DNA of 35,868 nt from Chromatiaceae bacterium. GTDB taxonomy: Bacteria; Pseudomonadota; Gammaproteobacteria; Chromatiales; Chromatiaceae. The notes under the pieces were generated by a model, which saw only the letters and a program-made list of their open reading frames with translations, made no database searches and was not told the DNA's origin. The translations under genes and the position numbers were made by a program. Where the stretch lies: the NCBI GenBank assembly GCA_007693535.1, contig REDK01000056.1, positions 1-35,868 of the forward strand, written 5' to 3'. Below, in pieces: positions 7,791-16,009 of this stretch; position 1 is the stretch's first letter, and each line of letters starts with the position of its first letter.

Positions 7791-10325
7791 ATGTCGCCTG
7801 ATCCCGCTCGCCCACCGGCCGTTCTGTTACTGTTCTTCGCCTCCGGCCTGGCCGGGCTCCTGTTTCAGGTGCTCTGGCTGCGGGAACTCGCGCTGCTGTT
7901 CGGCAATACCGCCCAGGCCGCCGCGGCAACGCTGGCGGCCTTCTTCCTCGGCCTGGCCGCCGGCGGCTGGTTCTGGGGCCGGCGTAGCAGCGATCTCCGC
8001 CAGCCCCTGCGCGCCTACGGGCTGCTAGAAGCAGGGGTGGCGGCCTCGGCGCTGCTGTTTCTGCTGCTGCTGGGGCTGTTTCATCTGAGCTACCGGCTCC
8101 TCTACGCTCACCTCGGCGCAGCGCCGGGGCTGCTGCTGGCGGTCAAGCTAGGGCTGGCGCTGCTGCTGCTGTTCCCGCCGACCTTCTGCATGGGGGGCAC
8201 CCTGCCGGTGCTGACCCGCCATCTGGTGCACGGCCCCTGGCGACTCGGGCGTCGGCTGCCGCTGCTCTATGGCATCAATACCCTCGGTGCCGCCGTCGGC
8301 GTGCTGCTGGCGGCCTTCGTGCTGCCCCAGGTGCTGGGCTATCGGCTGAGCTATCTGGTTGCCGTCGCCATCACCGCGGCCATCGCCCTGAGCGCACTGC
8401 GGCTGGCGACAGCCAGTGGCGCCACGACGCCCGTCCCGGCACTCCAGACGCCGGCGCCCGCCGGCCTGTTGACCCCCGGCCTCACGCCCGGCCCGCCGCT
8501 GGCACCGGGGCTGATTCGCGCCCTGGCGGTGCTGTCTGGGTTCGTGACCTTGGCGCTGGAGGTACTGTGGACGCGCATGTTCGCCCAGGTGTTGCAGAAC
8601 TCGTCCTATACCTTCGCCAGCGTGCTGCTGGTATTTCTGCTGGCCCTGGGCAGCGGTGCCCTGCTGGCCGGATGGCTGGCCCGCCGGCCATTACCGCCGG
8701 CGCCGACCCTGGCGATCATGTTGACGCTGGGCGCCCTGCTCGCTGCGACCACGCCGCTCATCTTCATGCAGATCACCAACGGGCTGGGCTATCTGGGGCC
8801 CGGCGCGGACTGGTCCGGCTATCTGGCCGCGGTGCTGGGCAGCACCGCACTGACACTGTTCCCGGCGGTGCTGGTGCTGGGGCTGGTGTTTCCCTATCTG
8901 GCCCATGTCAGCGAACCGCACAGCCGTGCCCATGGGCGCACCATCGGCGATCTGGTGGCGCTCAATACCCTCGGCGCCATTGCCGGTTCGCTGGCCGCCG
9001 GGTTCCTGCTGCTGGACTGGTTGGGGCTGTGGGCGGCGATCCGGCTGCTGGCGGGGCTATGCCTGGCGGCGGTGCCGCTGCTGCTGATGCCATCCCGGCG
9101 CGCCGCGGCCGACGGGCGCTGGCTGTGGCTGCCATCGCTGGGGCTGGTCCTACTGCTGTCGGTGTTGGACAGCTCGCGCCTGCCAGTGGTGCGGGTGGAC
9201 CCGCTGCGCCGCCAGGAGGCCCTGTATCAGGTCTGGGAGGGCAGCACCGGGACCGTCGCGGTGGTGCGCCGGGGCGATGACCTGCGCCTGAAGGTCAATA
9301 ACTATTACACCCTCGGTGGCACCGGCGGGCGGGCCTACGAGGCGCGCCAGGGCCATCTGCCGCTGCTGCTGCATCCCGACCCGCGACGGGTGTTCTTCCT
9401 TGGCCTCGGCACCGGCATCACCGCCGGGGCAGCGCTGGACCATCCGGTCCAGGCCGTGACCGTAGCCGAACTGTTGCCGGAGGCGATCACCGCCGCCGAG
9501 CGCTATTTTCGGCCCTACACCAACGGGCTGTTCGATGATCCACGGGTGACCCTGCTCGCCACCGACGGCCGCCATCACCTGGCCGCCACCCGCGCGGTCT
9601 ACGACGTGATCATCGGCGAGCTGTTCATCCCTTGGCGCGCCGGGGTGGGCGGGCTCTACAGCCGCGAGCATTTCCGCGCGGTGCGCGCGCGCCTCGCCCC
9701 GGGCGGGCTGTTCGCCCAATGGCTGCCGCTGTATCAGCTCTCGGCGGCGGAATTCGCTAGCATCGCCCGGACCTTCAGCGAAGTGTTCCCGCGCACCACA
9801 CTGTGGCGCGGCGATTTCCTGCCCGATGGCCCCATCGTCGCGCTGGTGGGGCATGCCGACGAGACCCCGCTGGCGCCACCCCGCACCTTGCCGGGGCTGG
9901 AGGGCCGTGACCTGCGCGGCAATCCGGCCCTGACCGGGGCGCCGCCGTTGCTGCTCTACTATGCGGGCAATCTGACCCAGGCCGCCGAGCTGTTCGCCGC
10001 TGCGCCAAGCAATACCGATGCCAATGGTTTCATCGAGCTGCGCGCGCCCATCACCCAGCGGCGCCAGGCCGCCGGGCGGGTGGACTGGCTGCGCAACGAG
10101 GCCCTGCTGGCCCTGTTCGAGGCGGTGGCCGCGGCGGCGCCGTTTGCCGACGACCCGTATCTGGCGGGGCTGCCGGCGGGGCAGCGGCAGGCCGCGCTGG
10201 CCGGGCTGGCGCTGTTTCGCAGCCGGCTGGCCGAGCGCCGGGGCGACCCAGAGACCGCCACCGCGGCGGTGGCCGAGGCGCGCGCCCTGCTGGAGGCAGC
10301 CGCCGAGGTGCCGGCAGCGGACTAG
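7791..10325 (+). CDS. Fused membrane protein / spermidine synthase-like methyltransferase-fold protein
   Basis: This 844-residue protein fuses an MFS-like membrane region of many hydrophobic helices (roughly residues 1-460) to a spermidine-synthase-like domain (roughly 475-770). The soluble part shows the nucleotide-binding motif VFFLGLGTGITAGAAL, an acidic VAELLPEAI, TDGRHHLAATRAVYDVIIGE, and LYSREHFRAVRARLAPGGLFAQW. In true spermidine synthases the strand after the YD(V/I)I element carries the catalytic Asp (DxxDP type); here it reads GELFIPWRAGVGG, so ordinary aminopropyl transfer is doubtful. Fused proteins of this kind are widespread and poorly characterised. ATG 7791 is the likely start because a membrane helix begins there; a GTG about 50 bases upstream is possible. 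It stands alone. Confidence 0.85.
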   Translation: MSPDPARPPAVLLLFFASGLAGLLFQVLWLRELALLFGNTAQAAAATLAAFFLGLAAGGWFWGRRSSDLRQPLRAYGLLEAGVAASALLFLLLLGLFHLSYRLLYAHLGAAPGLLLAVKLGLALLLLFPPTFCMGGTLPVLTRHLVHGPWRLGRRLPLLYGINTLGAAVGVLLAAFVLPQVLGYRLSYLVAVAITAAIALSALRLATASGATTPVPALQTPAPAGLLTPGLTPGPPLAPGLIRALAVLSGFVTLALEVLWTRMFAQVLQNSSYTFASVLLVFLLALGSGALLAGWLARRPLPPAPTLAIMLTLGALLAATTPLIFMQITNGLGYLGPGADWSGYLAAVLGSTALTLFPAVLVLGLVFPYLAHVSEPHSRAHGRTIGDLVALNTLGAIAGSLAAGFLLLDWLGLWAAIRLLAGLCLAAVPLLLMPSRRAAADGRWLWLPSLGLVLLLSVLDSSRLPVVRVDPLRRQEALYQVWEGSTGTVAVVRRGDDLRLKVNNYYTLGGTGGRAYEARQGHLPLLLHPDPRRVFFLGLGTGITAGAALDHPVQAVTVAELLPEAITAAERYFRPYTNGLFDDPRVTLLATDGRHHLAATRAVYDVIIGELFIPWRAGVGGLYSREHFRAVRARLAPGGLFAQWLPLYQLSAAEFASIARTFSEVFPRTTLWRGDFLPDGPIVALVGHADETPLAPPRTLPGLEGRDLRGNPALTGAPPLLLYYAGNLTQAAELFAAAPSNTDANGFIELRAPITQRRQAAGRVDWLRNEALLALFEAVAAAAPFADDPYLAGLPAGQRQAALAGLALFRSRLAERRGDPETATAAVAEARALLEAAAEVPAAD

Positions 10326-10684
10326 TGCCGCACCCTGGAGATTTGACGACCGTCTCCAGTTGCTTCGTAATCGTCATCGTCATCGACCCGCGATCCACGC
10401 AGACCCCTGTCCGACTGGCCCAAAGCGGGTCGGTTCTGTCCCGGCGTGCACGCGACGGCCGCTGAGAGCCTTCGGTCCATTACCCTCAATGCGTCGTCCC
10501 AAATGCCTCCCAGAGGTGTCCCATCAGCGTCCGGTAGCTGCCATCGCGGAATCGCCGCCAATGCCTGTTTAAGCCCGGATAATGATCTGCCGCATTGCCA
10601 CGCCCAAGGGCGTCTGATAAACGCCGGTAACCCCAGGGCCGGTTGCTATAGTTCTCAGTGCACAATCACTGTCAGGAGGCTGCA
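10326..10684. other. 359-bp region with no clear gene
   Basis: A 7-bp inverted repeat CTGGAGA/TCTCCAG (10335-10341 with 10353-10359) lies just after the preceding stop and may be a weak terminator, although no T-run follows. The rest has no convincing coding sequence. A minus-strand frame near 10365-10560 contains a run of Asp codons from a GTCATC repeat but looks like chance. An extended -10 promoter candidate for the next gene lies at the right end. Confidence 0.4.
10644..10652 (+). promoter_or_regulatory. Extended -10 promoter candidate for the small gene at 10685
   Basis: TGCTATAGT has the TGN extension followed by the hexamer TATAGT (10647-10652). It lies 33 bases upstream of the start codon. 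No clear -35 is seen, as is common for extended -10 promoters. Confidence 0.4.
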
Positions 10685-10885
10685 ATGCAAATGCAAGCTG
10701 CAGAGGTCGGCAAGGCCGCCAGCTTCAGGGATGCCCTGGAAGCGCTGGTGAATCAGCGGATCGCCGACGGCGAGGAACCGCAGGATCTGTTCGAGGAACT
10801 GACCCGCGAAGCGAATCTGGTGTTTGGCCACTACAACCTCGAGTACGAGATGGGCCTGTTCCGCAAGGACCTGCAAGCGCAATAA
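10685..10885 (+). CDS. Small conserved-looking hypothetical protein (66 aa)
   Basis: I do not recognise the family. A strong ribosome-binding site AGGAGG (10674-10679) sits five bases before ATG 10685, and a second in-frame ATG follows at 10691. The protein is acidic and predicted mostly helical: [18 protein letters not shown], then [20 protein letters not shown] and [16 protein letters not shown]. No signal peptide, membrane helix or cysteine is present, so it is probably a small cytoplasmic protein. It has its own promoter candidate and is followed by a 10-bp perfect hairpin, so it appears monocistronic. Expression signals on both sides make it a likely real gene; the function is unknown. 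Confidence 0.75.
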   Translation: MQMQAAEVGKAASFRDALEALVNQRIADGEEPQDLFEELTREANLVFGHYNLEYEMGLFRKDLQAQ

Positions 10886-10893
10886 ACGCGCGT

Positions 10894-10929
10894 GACCGAC
10901 GCCTGTCTGCCAACCCCAGGGCGTCGGTC
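10894..10929 (+). terminator. Hairpin after the 66-aa gene
   Basis: GACCGACGCC at 10894-10903 pairs perfectly with GGCGTCGGTC at 10920-10929 around a 16-base loop, six bases after the stop codon. There is no T-run, so termination is likely but unproven. Confidence 0.5.
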
Positions 10930-11049
10930 GTCCGTCCGGGTCGCCCCGACCCTTTCCCCCGCTGCCCCCGCACCGCGTTTGCCCTGAACCCCGCCGCGAT
11001 CCTGGGGACCGGTATATCATGGGCCTTTGTCCCCGTTACGAGGCCCGGC

Positions 11050-12102
11050 ATGTCTCGATCCAAGCTGACTTACCGCGACGCCGGCGTCGATATCGATGCT
11101 GGGGCGCACCTGGTGGAGCGCATCGCGCCGCTCGCTGCGGCCACCCACCGCCCCGGGGTGCTCGGCGGATTGGGCGGCTTCGGCGGTCTGTTCGAGCTGC
11201 CACCGGGCTATCGCGAGCCGGTGCTGGTGTCTGGCACCGATGGGGTTGGCACCAAGCTGCGCCTCGCGGTGGAGCTGGGCCGCCATGACGGGGTAGGCAT
11301 CGATCTGGTCGCGATGTGCGTCAACGATGTGCTGGTGACCGGGGCCGAGCCGCTGTTCTTCTTGGACTATTTCGCTACCGGCCGGCTTGAGCTGGCGGTA
11401 GCAGAGGCGGTGATCGCCGGGATCGCCGCAGGCTGCCGGCAGGCCGGCTGTGCCCTGATCGGCGGCGAGACGGCGGAGATGCCGGGCATGTATCAGGCCG
11501 GCGACTATGACCTGGCCGGCTTTTGTGTCGGCATCGTTGAGAAGGCGGCCATCATCACCCCGGCGCGGGTGCAGCCTGGCGATGCCCTGGTCGCGCTGGC
11601 CGCCTCCGGCGCCCATTCCAACGGCTATTCGCTGATCCGCCGGGTGCTCGCCGACAGCGCGGCCGATCCAGCCCAGCCGTTCGACGGCGCCACCCTGGGC
11701 GAGCGGCTGCTTGCGCCCACCCGCATCTATGTGCGCCCGCTGCTGGCCCTGATCGCTGCCCTGGAGGTGCATGGCCTAGCCCATATCACCGGTGGCGGCA
11801 TCACCGAGAACCTGCCGCGGATGCTGCCGGCCGGGATGGCGGCGCGCATCGATCTGGATACCTGGACCCCGCCCGCCCTGTTCCGCTGGCTAGCCGAGCA
11901 GGGGGGTGGCATCGAGCGCGGCGAACTGCTGCGTACCTTCAACTGCGGGATCGGCATGATCTGCTGCCTACCGGCGGCCATGTCCGCGGCTGCCTGCGCG
12001 CACCTGGCCGCAACCGGCGAGCAGGCCTGGGTGGTGGGCGAGGTGACCGCCGCCGCCCCCGATGCCCCACGGGTGCAGTATCAGGGACACCTGTGGGACT
12101 GA
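11050..12102 (+). CDS. purM: Phosphoribosylformylglycinamidine cyclo-ligase PurM (AIR synthetase)
   Basis: PurM carries out the fifth step of purine synthesis, closing the imidazole ring of AIR with ATP. The protein is 350 residues, close to the family norm. Diagnostic stretches are [11 protein letters not shown] at the N-terminus, [10 protein letters not shown] (about residue 58), [46 protein letters not shown] and [18 protein letters not shown] 11050 gives the usual N-terminus. A -10-like TATATC lies at 11013-11018; no PurR operator was recognised. purN follows after 70 bases that hold a hairpin. Confidence 0.97.
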   Translation: MSRSKLTYRDAGVDIDAGAHLVERIAPLAAATHRPGVLGGLGGFGGLFELPPGYREPVLVSGTDGVGTKLRLAVELGRHDGVGIDLVAMCVNDVLVTGAEPLFFLDYFATGRLELAVAEAVIAGIAAGCRQAGCALIGGETAEMPGMYQAGDYDLAGFCVGIVEKAAIITPARVQPGDALVALAASGAHSNGYSLIRRVLADSAADPAQPFDGATLGERLLAPTRIYVRPLLALIAALEVHGLAHITGGGITENLPRMLPAGMAARIDLDTWTPPALFRWLAEQGGGIERGELLRTFNCGIGMICCLPAAMSAAACAHLAATGEQAWVVGEVTAAAPDAPRVQYQGHLWD

Positions 12103-12103
12103 T

Positions 12104-12125
12104 CCGACCGGCTGGCTCCGGTCGG
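12104..12125 (+). terminator. Hairpin between purM and purN
   Basis: CCGACCGG (12104-12111) pairs perfectly with CCGGTCGG (12118-12125) around the six-base loop CTGGCT, two bases after the purM stop. No T-run follows. It may partly terminate or stabilise the purM message. Confidence 0.5.
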
Positions 12126-12172
12126 TCCGATCCACGCGCACCGGACGATCACAACCAACCGATTGACAAACG

Positions 12173-12877
12173 ATGACCGACCCCGCGCCCGACCCGATGC
12201 CGCTGGTGGTCCTGATCTCTGGCAGTGGCAGCAATCTCCAGGCCCTGATCGATGCCCAGCAGGCGGGCGCGCTGCCCGTCGACATCCGCGCGGTCATCAG
12301 CAATCGTGCCGATGCCTTCGGCCTGACACGCGCCGCCGCGGCGGGTATCCCGACCCGCGCCCTGGATCATCGCGCCTTCCCCGAACGCGATCGCTTCGAT
12401 GCTGCGCTGGCGGCGCTGGTGGAGACCTTCTCCCCCGGGCTGATGGTGCTGGCCGGCTTCATGCGCATCCTCACCCCAGCCTTCGTGCAACGCTATGCCG
12501 GGCGGCTGCTCAATATTCATCCGTCGCTGCTGCCGCGCTATCGCGGCTTGCATACCCACGCGCGGGTGCTGGCGGCCGGGGACCGGGAGCACGGCGCGAC
12601 GGTGCACTTCGTCACGGCGGAGCTGGACGGCGGCCCGGCGGTGCTGCAGGCGCGGGTGCCGGTGCTGGCGGACGACGACGCCGACCGGCTAGCCGCCCGG
12701 GTGCTGACCCAGGAGCATCTGATCTATCCGCTGGCGGTCCGCTGGTTCGCGGAGGGGCGGCTGCGGCTGGGGCCGGACGGTACCCCCCGGCTGGATGGGC
12801 AGCCGTTAAGGGCGCCGGTGCAACTGGCCTGGGATGCCACCGACCCGCCGCTCGCCGACGGCCATCCGCGCGGCTGA
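12173..12877 (+). CDS. purN: Phosphoribosylglycinamide formyltransferase PurN
   Basis: PurN transfers the formyl group from 10-formyl-tetrahydrofolate to GAR in purine synthesis. ISGSGSNLQALID near the N-terminus is the phosphate-binding loop. The catalytic triad is visible: Asn114 and His116 in LLNIHPSLLPRYRG and Asp152 in ELDGGPAVLQ, matching E. coli Asn106, His108 and Asp144 with an offset of eight. At 234 residues it is about 20 longer than usual, because of a short N-terminal extension and a C-terminal tail (QPLRAPVQLAWDATD and beyond). ATG 12173 has no clear ribosome-binding site; ATG 12197 (MPLVVLISG) is an alternative start. It is downstream of purM, the common gene order. Confidence 0.95.
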   Translation: MTDPAPDPMPLVVLISGSGSNLQALIDAQQAGALPVDIRAVISNRADAFGLTRAAAAGIPTRALDHRAFPERDRFDAALAALVETFSPGLMVLAGFMRILTPAFVQRYAGRLLNIHPSLLPRYRGLHTHARVLAAGDREHGATVHFVTAELDGGPAVLQARVPVLADDDADRLAARVLTQEHLIYPLAVRWFAEGRLRLGPDGTPRLDGQPLRAPVQLAWDATDPPLADGHPRG

Positions 12878-12928
12878 TCCCCCCGGCCCGATTCCGGTCC
12901 GGCGCCCGACCCTGTTAACCTGTTGGCA

Positions 12929-14071
12929 ATGACTGTCCCGCCCCCGACCCTGACCTTGCAACCAGACCCGGCTGGCACTGCGACCCTGGTGCTGGCCGGG
13001 ACCTGGCGTATCGCCGAGGCTCTGCCGACGGTGGCGGCGGCGGAGCGGCTGCTCGCCGGGGCCGGCGACCTGCGCCGGGTGCGGCTCGACACCGGCGCGG
13101 TGACGGACTGGGATTCGGGCCTGGTGGCCTTCGTCGCCGCGGTCGAGGACCGCTGCCGGGCGCGTGGGCTGGACTGGGAGATACCCGGCCTGCCAGCCGG
13201 GGTGACGGCCTTGCTGACCTTGGCCCGCAGCGTGCCGGAGCGCGGTGCCGGCAGCCATACGGAAGATCGGCGGCCATCGTTCTTCGCCCGCTTCGGCCAG
13301 GACATCCTCGACCTCATCCAGTCCACCGGCGAGATCATGACCTTCTTCGGCGAGGGCACCCTGGCTCTGCGCCGCTTCCTGCTCGGGCGCGCCCGGTACC
13401 GACGCACCGATCTGTGGCTGATCATCCAGGAGACCGGCGCCGATGCCCTGCCCATCGTCAGTCTCATCAGCTTTCTGGTGGGCATGATCCTGGGCTATAT
13501 CGCCGATCAGCAGTTGGCCCAGTTCGGGGCACGCATCTTCGTCGCCGACCTGGTCGGGCTGGCCACGGTGATCCAGATGGGCGCCCTGATCACCGCGATC
13601 GTGATGGCCGGGCGCACCGGCGCGGCCTTCGCTGCCCAACTCGGGACCATGCAGGTCAACGAGGAGATTGATGCCCTGCGCACCCTAGGCATCCCGCCCA
13701 TGGAGTTCCTGGTGTTGCCGCGCATGCTGGCATTGATCCTGATGACGCCGCTGCTGGCGATCTATGCCAATGTGCTCGGTATCCTCGGCGGCGCCTTCGT
13801 CGGCACCGTGGTCGGCGGGGTGACCCTGACCGCCTATCTGACCCAGACCCAGGAGGCGATCGGCTGGAATCACATCATCCAAGGCCTGATCAGCGCGACC
13901 GCCTATGGTGCCATCATCGCCGCCTCCGGCTGCCTGCGCGGGATGCAGTGCGGCCGTAGCGCCGCCGCCGTCGGGGTCGCCACCACCTCGGCCGTGGTGA
14001 CCGCCATCGTCTTCATCGTCATCGCCGCGGCGGTGCTCACCATCATCTTCAACGCGATCGGGCTGTCATGA
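12929..14071 (+). CDS. MlaE-type lipid ABC transporter permease with N-terminal STAS domain
   Basis: This 380-residue protein is the permease of a retrograde or anterograde phospholipid transporter of the Mla/MCE type in the inner membrane. Residues 1 to about 100 resemble a STAS (MlaB-like) domain, with LVLAGTWRIAEALP and VRLDTGAVTDWDSGLVAFV. The MlaE permease domain follows, with FFGEGTLALRR, then hydrophobic helices and the conserved cytoplasmic stretches TGAAFAAQLGTMQVNEEIDALRTLG and PRMLALILMTPLL. Fusion of the STAS regulator to the permease is known in some bacteria, while E. coli has separate MlaB and MlaE. ATG 12929 was chosen; a TTG at 12923 is in frame. Its stop overlaps the next start by four bases. 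Confidence 0.9.
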   Translation: MTVPPPTLTLQPDPAGTATLVLAGTWRIAEALPTVAAAERLLAGAGDLRRVRLDTGAVTDWDSGLVAFVAAVEDRCRARGLDWEIPGLPAGVTALLTLARSVPERGAGSHTEDRRPSFFARFGQDILDLIQSTGEIMTFFGEGTLALRRFLLGRARYRRTDLWLIIQETGADALPIVSLISFLVGMILGYIADQQLAQFGARIFVADLVGLATVIQMGALITAIVMAGRTGAAFAAQLGTMQVNEEIDALRTLGIPPMEFLVLPRMLALILMTPLLAIYANVLGILGGAFVGTVVGGVTLTAYLTQTQEAIGWNHIIQGLISATAYGAIIAASGCLRGMQCGRSAAAVGVATTSAVVTAIVFIVIAAAVLTIIFNAIGLS

Positions 14072-14868
14072 ACGTCGTCAATGCCAGCCACTCCGCCAAT
14101 GCCGGCCCGGCCCTGGACGGGCGCCCAGCCCAGATGGAGCTGCAGGGGGTCAGCATCGGCTATGGTGGCCGGCCAGTGCAGCAGGACCTGAACTTCCGTA
14201 TCCGCCGCGGCGATGTGTTCATCGTGATGGGCGGCAGCGGCTGCGGCAAGAGCACCGTGATGCGCTGCCTGACCGGGCTGGTGGAGCCGATGGCCGGGCG
14301 CGTGCTGGTCGCTGGTGCCTCGCTATGGGACGTGTCCGCTGCCGAGCGGGCGCAGATCATGCGCCGCAACGGCGTGATGTATCAGAGCGGCGCCCTATGG
14401 AGTTCGATGACCTTGCGCGAGAACGTGGCCCTGCCGCTGGAGCAGTACACTGACCTGGGCACGGCCCAGGTGCGCGCCATCGCCGATTACAAGCTGGCCT
14501 TGGTCGGCCTGGCCGGCTTCGGCGACTATTATCCGTCCGAGATCAGCGGCGGCATGCGCAAGCGCGTCGGCGTCGCGCGCGCCATGGCCCTGGACCCGGA
14601 TACCCTGCTCTTCGACGAGCCCTCGGCGGGGCTCGATCCCTTGTCGGCACGGCGGCTGGATGATCTCATCCTGCAATTGCGCGACAGCCTCGGGACCACG
14701 ATGGTCGTCGTCACTCACGAGCTGGACAGCATCTTCAGCATCGGTGACGACGCCGTCTTTCTCGATGCCGCCACCGGCACCATGCTGACCACCGGTAATC
14801 CGCGCCACCTGCGCGATGCCAGCGAGCATCGCCTGGTGCGCGAATTCCTCAACCGCGGCAATCTCTGA
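14068..14868 (+). CDS. MlaF-type lipid ABC transporter ATP-binding protein
   Basis: This 266-residue ATPase powers the lipid transporter encoded by its neighbours. Walker A GGSGCGKST is at residues 55-63, the signature is SEISGGMRKRVGVARAMALD, and Walker B with catalytic Glu is LLFDEPSAGLDP, followed by the switch His in VVVTHELDSI. MYQSGALWSSMTLRENVALPL and the GGMRKR signature are typical of MlaF-like ATPases. The ATG at 14068 lies in an ATGA overlap with the permease stop, so the two are translationally coupled. It continues directly into the MCE gene. Confidence 0.93.
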   Translation: MNVVNASHSANAGPALDGRPAQMELQGVSIGYGGRPVQQDLNFRIRRGDVFIVMGGSGCGKSTVMRCLTGLVEPMAGRVLVAGASLWDVSAAERAQIMRRNGVMYQSGALWSSMTLRENVALPLEQYTDLGTAQVRAIADYKLALVGLAGFGDYYPSEISGGMRKRVGVARAMALDPDTLLFDEPSAGLDPLSARRLDDLILQLRDSLGTTMVVVTHELDSIFSIGDDAVFLDAATGTMLTTGNPRHLRDASEHRLVREFLNRGNL

Positions 14869-14870
14869 TC

Positions 14871-15896
14871 GTGAGTAAACAGGCCAATCCTGCCGTCATC
14901 GGTGGCTTCGTCCTCGGCGCCCTGGTGGTAATCATCATGACCATTCTGGTGTTCAGCGGCGGCGGTCTGCTGCGCGAGCGCATCCAAATGGTGACCTTCT
15001 TTCCGGGCTCCATCCAGGGCCTCACCGTCGGCGCCCCAGTGCAATTCCAGGGCGTGCCGGTGGGCCAGGTGACCAGCATCGGGCTGAACTACGTGGTGGA
15101 GGAGGATAGCTTCCGCATTCCGGTGCACTATGAGGTCTGGCCCCAGCAAGTTGCGGTGAGCGGCGGCCGCGACCAGGATGTACGTCCGGTGCTGCGGCGA
15201 CTGATCAACGAGCAGGGCCTACGGGCGCGGCTGGAGTCGATCAGCATCGTGACTGGCCAGCACATGGTGACACTGAGTCTGAACCCGGGCCTACCGCCCC
15301 CGCGGCAGGTGGCCGCCAACGAGTATCCGATCCCGGTGCCAGCGATCCCGGGTATCCGCGACCGCCTGGAGGAGATGTTCGAGAACTTGCAGCTGGATGA
15401 TCTGATCAAGACCGTCACCAGCATCATGCACCACCTTGAACAGGTGGTAGAGTCCGGCGCCATCAGCGAGGTGATCGAGAACCTGGCCAAGTCCATGGCC
15501 GAGGGGGAGGCCCTGCTGGCCAACCTCAATGCGCACGTCGAGCCGCTGCTGGCCCACGCCGACCAGGCCTTCGATCGCTTCAGCGGGCTCGGCGACTCGA
15601 TCCAGACCCAGGTCGAGACCCTGGGGGCTCAACTCACCCGCACCAACGAGGACATCAGCCGGCTGATCCGCAACCTCGACGGGCAGCTCGACCCGCTGAC
15701 CACGGCCGCCACCGGCGCCATGAGCGATGCCGGGGCGGCGATGCGGGCGGTCGGCGAGATGGCCGCGGCGGACTCGGTGACCCGCATCGAACTCAACCGC
15801 ACCATCGCCGAGGCCGGTCGCGCGGCCCGGTCGCTGCAACAGCTCGGCGACTTCCTGCAACGTCATCCCGATGCCCTGCTGCGGGGCAAGCGCTGA
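14871..15896 (+). CDS. MlaD-type MCE-domain protein, lipid-binding subunit
   Basis: This 341-residue protein is the periplasmic MCE subunit of the lipid transporter. A single N-terminal membrane helix (about residues 8-30) anchors it in the inner membrane. The MCE domain follows, with TFFPGSIQGLTVGAPVQFQG and VPVGQVTSIGLNY (residues about 40-70). The C-terminal half is long and helical, rich in Ala, Leu and Glu (for example LIRNLDGQLDPLTTAATGAM), as in MCE proteins that form tunnels. It starts with GTG 14871 three bases after the ATPase stop. No separate MlaC or PqiC-like lipoprotein gene follows: the next gene is a dehydrogenase behind a terminator-like repeat. Confidence 0.9.
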   Translation: MSKQANPAVIGGFVLGALVVIIMTILVFSGGGLLRERIQMVTFFPGSIQGLTVGAPVQFQGVPVGQVTSIGLNYVVEEDSFRIPVHYEVWPQQVAVSGGRDQDVRPVLRRLINEQGLRARLESISIVTGQHMVTLSLNPGLPPPRQVAANEYPIPVPAIPGIRDRLEEMFENLQLDDLIKTVTSIMHHLEQVVESGAISEVIENLAKSMAEGEALLANLNAHVEPLLAHADQAFDRFSGLGDSIQTQVETLGAQLTRTNEDISRLIRNLDGQLDPLTTAATGAMSDAGAAMRAVGEMAAADSVTRIELNRTIAEAGRAARSLQQLGDFLQRHPDALLRGKR

Positions 15897-15975
15897 GCGC
15901 TGCGGACAAAACCGCCGACCTCCCGCGGATCCCCGCCCAACGGCCGGCGGTTATTTTACAACCTTTGAGTCGCCG
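15894..15975 (+). repeat. Diverged 82-bp palindromic element, copy A
   Basis: It begins exactly at the MCE gene stop codon and ends before the reductase gene. It aligns without gaps to copy B (16970-17051), with about 59 of 82 positions identical by hand count. Its core is a hairpin: AACCGCCG (15910-15917) pairs with CGGCGGTT (15945-15952) and is followed by ATTTT, so this copy could terminate transcription of the lipid transporter operon. Confidence 0.7.
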
Positions 15976-16009
15976 CCCTACCTGCATCACCCTGCCCGCG
16001 GAGTCCCGC

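Noticed and set aside
10365-10561. Minus-strand frame with an Asp-rich run
   Set aside because: The Asp run comes from a short GTCATC repeat; there is no ribosome-binding site and no recognisable domain.
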